In this document: piece by piece, positions 62,654-64,000 of the stretch
Numbering within the stretch: position 1 is the stretch's first letter
Layout: each line of letters starts with the position of its first letter
Assembly (NCBI RefSeq): GCF_018255755.1
Contig: NZ_CP073766.1
Location: 1,302,001 to 1,366,000 of the forward strand
Direction of reading: 5' to 3'
DNA length: 64,000 bases
Origin: Chitinophaga sp. HK235
GTDB lineage: Bacteria; Bacteroidota; Bacteroidia; Chitinophagales; Chitinophagaceae
Translations under genes and position numbers: made by a program
Notes under the pieces: model-generated
Seen by the model: only the letters and a program-made list of their open reading frames with translations
The model's database searches: none
Told to the model about the DNA's origin: nothing

Positions 62654-63940
62654 ATGAAGCAGCTTGTCATCCATCTCATCTTCTTACTCCTGATCCCGTC
62701 AATACTTACGGCCCAGAAGGTTTTTATCATAAAAGTTGACGGTAGTATCAATCCTGTATCTGCTGATTTTATCCATCACAGTATCAGCAAAGCCAATGCT
62801 GAAAAGGCCACCTGCCTTGTTATCTATCTGAATACGCCGGGCGGGCTGCTGGAGTCTACCCGAAGTATTGTGCGGGATATGCTGGAAGCGCCGGTGCCCA
62901 TTGTGGTATACGTTGCGCCCAGTGGAGCACATGCCGGTTCTGCCGGTGTTTTTGTGACCATGGCCGCCCATATAGCCGCGATGGCTCCGGGAACCAATAT
63001 CGGGGCAGCTCACCCTGTAACACTGCAAGGCCAAATGGACTCCATAATGAGTGAAAAAGCCACCAACGATGCTGCAGCGTTCATCCGGTCCATTGCTACC
63101 AAACGGAGCCGGAACCTGCAATGGGCGGAAGAGTCTGTACGAAAAAGTCTGGCTATCACAGAAACGGAAGCGCTGGATAAAAAAGTAATAGATCTGGTGG
63201 CTGACAACCAACAGGACCTGCTGAACCGTATTGACGGCAAAAGCATTACCACGGCGGATGGTGTAAAAGTGCTGCATACCAGACAGGCGCAAACACAAAC
63301 GCTGGAGATGGGCATGCTGGAAAAATTACTGGCTGCACTCACCGACCCCAACGTGGCTTATGTAATGCTGTTGCTGGGGTTCTATGGAATATTATTTGAG
63401 CTGTACAACCCCGGCGCCATACTGCCTGGCATCGTAGGAGTGATCGCGCTTATTATCGCCTTCTACTCATTACAGGCCCTGCCTATCAATTATGCCGGTC
63501 TGGCGCTGATCATATTTGCCATCATCCTATTTGTACTGGACCTGAAAATCATGAGTCACGGTATGCTTACGATCGGTGGTATCGTTTCCCTGTTGCTGGG
63601 CTCTATCATGCTGATACGCTCAGACAACACGCTGGAATCCGTCAGGATTTCTATCAGTGTGATCATTGCTGCGGTGACCGTCACCACCCTGTTTTTCCTG
63701 TTTGTAATAGGCGCCGGATTAAGGGCGCAGCGGGCAAAGCCTGCTACAGGAGTTGAAGGTATGGTAGGTCAAACAGGGGAAGCTCTGGATATGCTGAACC
63801 CCTCCGGCAATGTGTTTGTACGCGGGGAAATATGGAAGGCAGAATCAGTGGAAGGACTGATAAATCGTGGCGAAAAGATACGGATCATAGCGGTGAACAA
63901 TCTCAAACTACTGGTAGGACATCTTATTACCTCACCATAA
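62654..63940 (+). CDS. NfeD family membrane-bound ClpP-class protease
   Basis: 428 residues: signal peptide (about 1-19), serine-protease domain of the 1510-N type (about 25-215) with PSGAHAGSAGVFV (Ser at the GSAG motif) and a Lys in the helix of SEKATNDAAAF. Four or five membrane helices follow (about 235-360), and a soluble NfeD OB-fold ends it (about 370-428, GMVGQTGEALDML). It cleaves stomatin-like partners in known cases, which fits the next gene. Confidence 0.92.
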   Translation: MKQLVIHLIFLLLIPSILTAQKVFIIKVDGSINPVSADFIHHSISKANAEKATCLVIYLNTPGGLLESTRSIVRDMLEAPVPIVVYVAPSGAHAGSAGVFVTMAAHIAAMAPGTNIGAAHPVTLQGQMDSIMSEKATNDAAAFIRSIATKRSRNLQWAEESVRKSLAITETEALDKKVIDLVADNQQDLLNRIDGKSITTADGVKVLHTRQAQTQTLEMGMLEKLLAALTDPNVAYVMLLLGFYGILFELYNPGAILPGIVGVIALIIAFYSLQALPINYAGLALIIFAIILFVLDLKIMSHGMLTIGGIVSLLLGSIMLIRSDNTLESVRISISVIIAAVTVTTLFFLFVIGAGLRAQRAKPATGVEGMVGQTGEALDMLNPSGNVFVRGEIWKAESVEGLINRGEKIRIIAVNNLKLLVGHLITSP

Positions 63941-63952
63941 AACAGCAAAGCT

Positions 63953-64000
63953 ATGGTAACAACTTATTCTGTGTGGATGATCGTAATCGTCCTTTTTGTG
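63953..64000 (+). CDS. Start of a probable slipin/flotillin (truncated)
   Basis: Only 16 codons are inside the window (MVTTYSVWMIVIVLFV), a hydrophobic N-terminal segment 12 bases after the NfeD gene. NfeD genes are normally followed by SPFH-domain slipin or flotillin genes, so that is the likely product, but the domain itself is not visible. Confidence 0.55.
   Translation, partial: MVTTYSVWMIVIVLFV

Overview
The window looks like chromosomal DNA from a Bacteroidota bacterium, most probably a Chitinophaga-like member of the Chitinophagaceae. The evidence is a type IX secretion (T9SS) sorting domain, SprB and TANFOR repeats, a GH20 hexosaminidase with a PA14 tail, many DUF families common in this phylum, the absence of Shine-Dalgarno-driven starts, and -7 boxes of the TAnnTTTG type. 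No rRNA, tRNA, CRISPR array, transposase or prophage was seen. Family names come from reading the translated sequence; no database search was run.

Layout. 1-6.8 kb (minus strand): a truncated glutaminase-family protein (DUF4964/DUF4965 type), a polytopic membrane protein, a GH20 hexosaminidase, a pseudouridine synthase and an unknown protein; a small dispersed repeat family lies around 2.9-3.3 kb. 7-13.5 kb (minus): a 1670-aa DUF4132-type protein with a small partner, then a YceI protein paired with a small membrane protein. 13.6-28.5 kb (minus): a single four-gene operon of about 15 kb with an outer-membrane barrel, a 15-repeat SprB protein with a T9SS tail, a 2203-aa TANFOR/Fn3/zincin protein ending in a PD-(D/E)xK-like nuclease, and a beta-propeller protein whose start overlaps the stop of the giant gene. 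I read this as a candidate surface-delivered polymorphic toxin with its immunity protein. 28.6-45 kb: mixed enzymes, including an ADP-ribosylglycohydrolase, a triple hydrolase fusion, a FabZ-like protein without its histidine, SDR, GNAT, DinB and CatB-like proteins, and a small operon of a tiny membrane protein, an FAD enzyme and a GT-C-like membrane protein. An orphan lanthipeptide-like precursor of 47 aa sits at 45.1 kb with its own terminator.

45.3-52.4 kb: regulators (AraC, Crp/Fnr, AraC) next to small stress or metabolic genes, with two candidate operators (a shared 18-mer beside one AraC gene and a 14-bp palindrome beside the Crp gene). 52.4-54.8 kb: a tandem duplication of an M57 lipoprotein metalloprotease, with promoter region and terminator. 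54.8-56.2 kb: OsmC and a LysR regulator. 56.3-62.5 kb (plus): a tight seven-gene operon joining polyamine synthesis (AdoMet decarboxylase, membrane spermidine synthase) to DUF4178, a 68-aa membrane peptide, DUF350, an MBL hydrolase and an FAD amine-oxidase-like enzyme. 62.65-64 kb: an NfeD protease and the first codons of a probable slipin/flotillin.

The most unusual systems here are the TANFOR toxin operon, the polyamine/DUF4178/DUF350 membrane operon and the orphan RiPP precursor.
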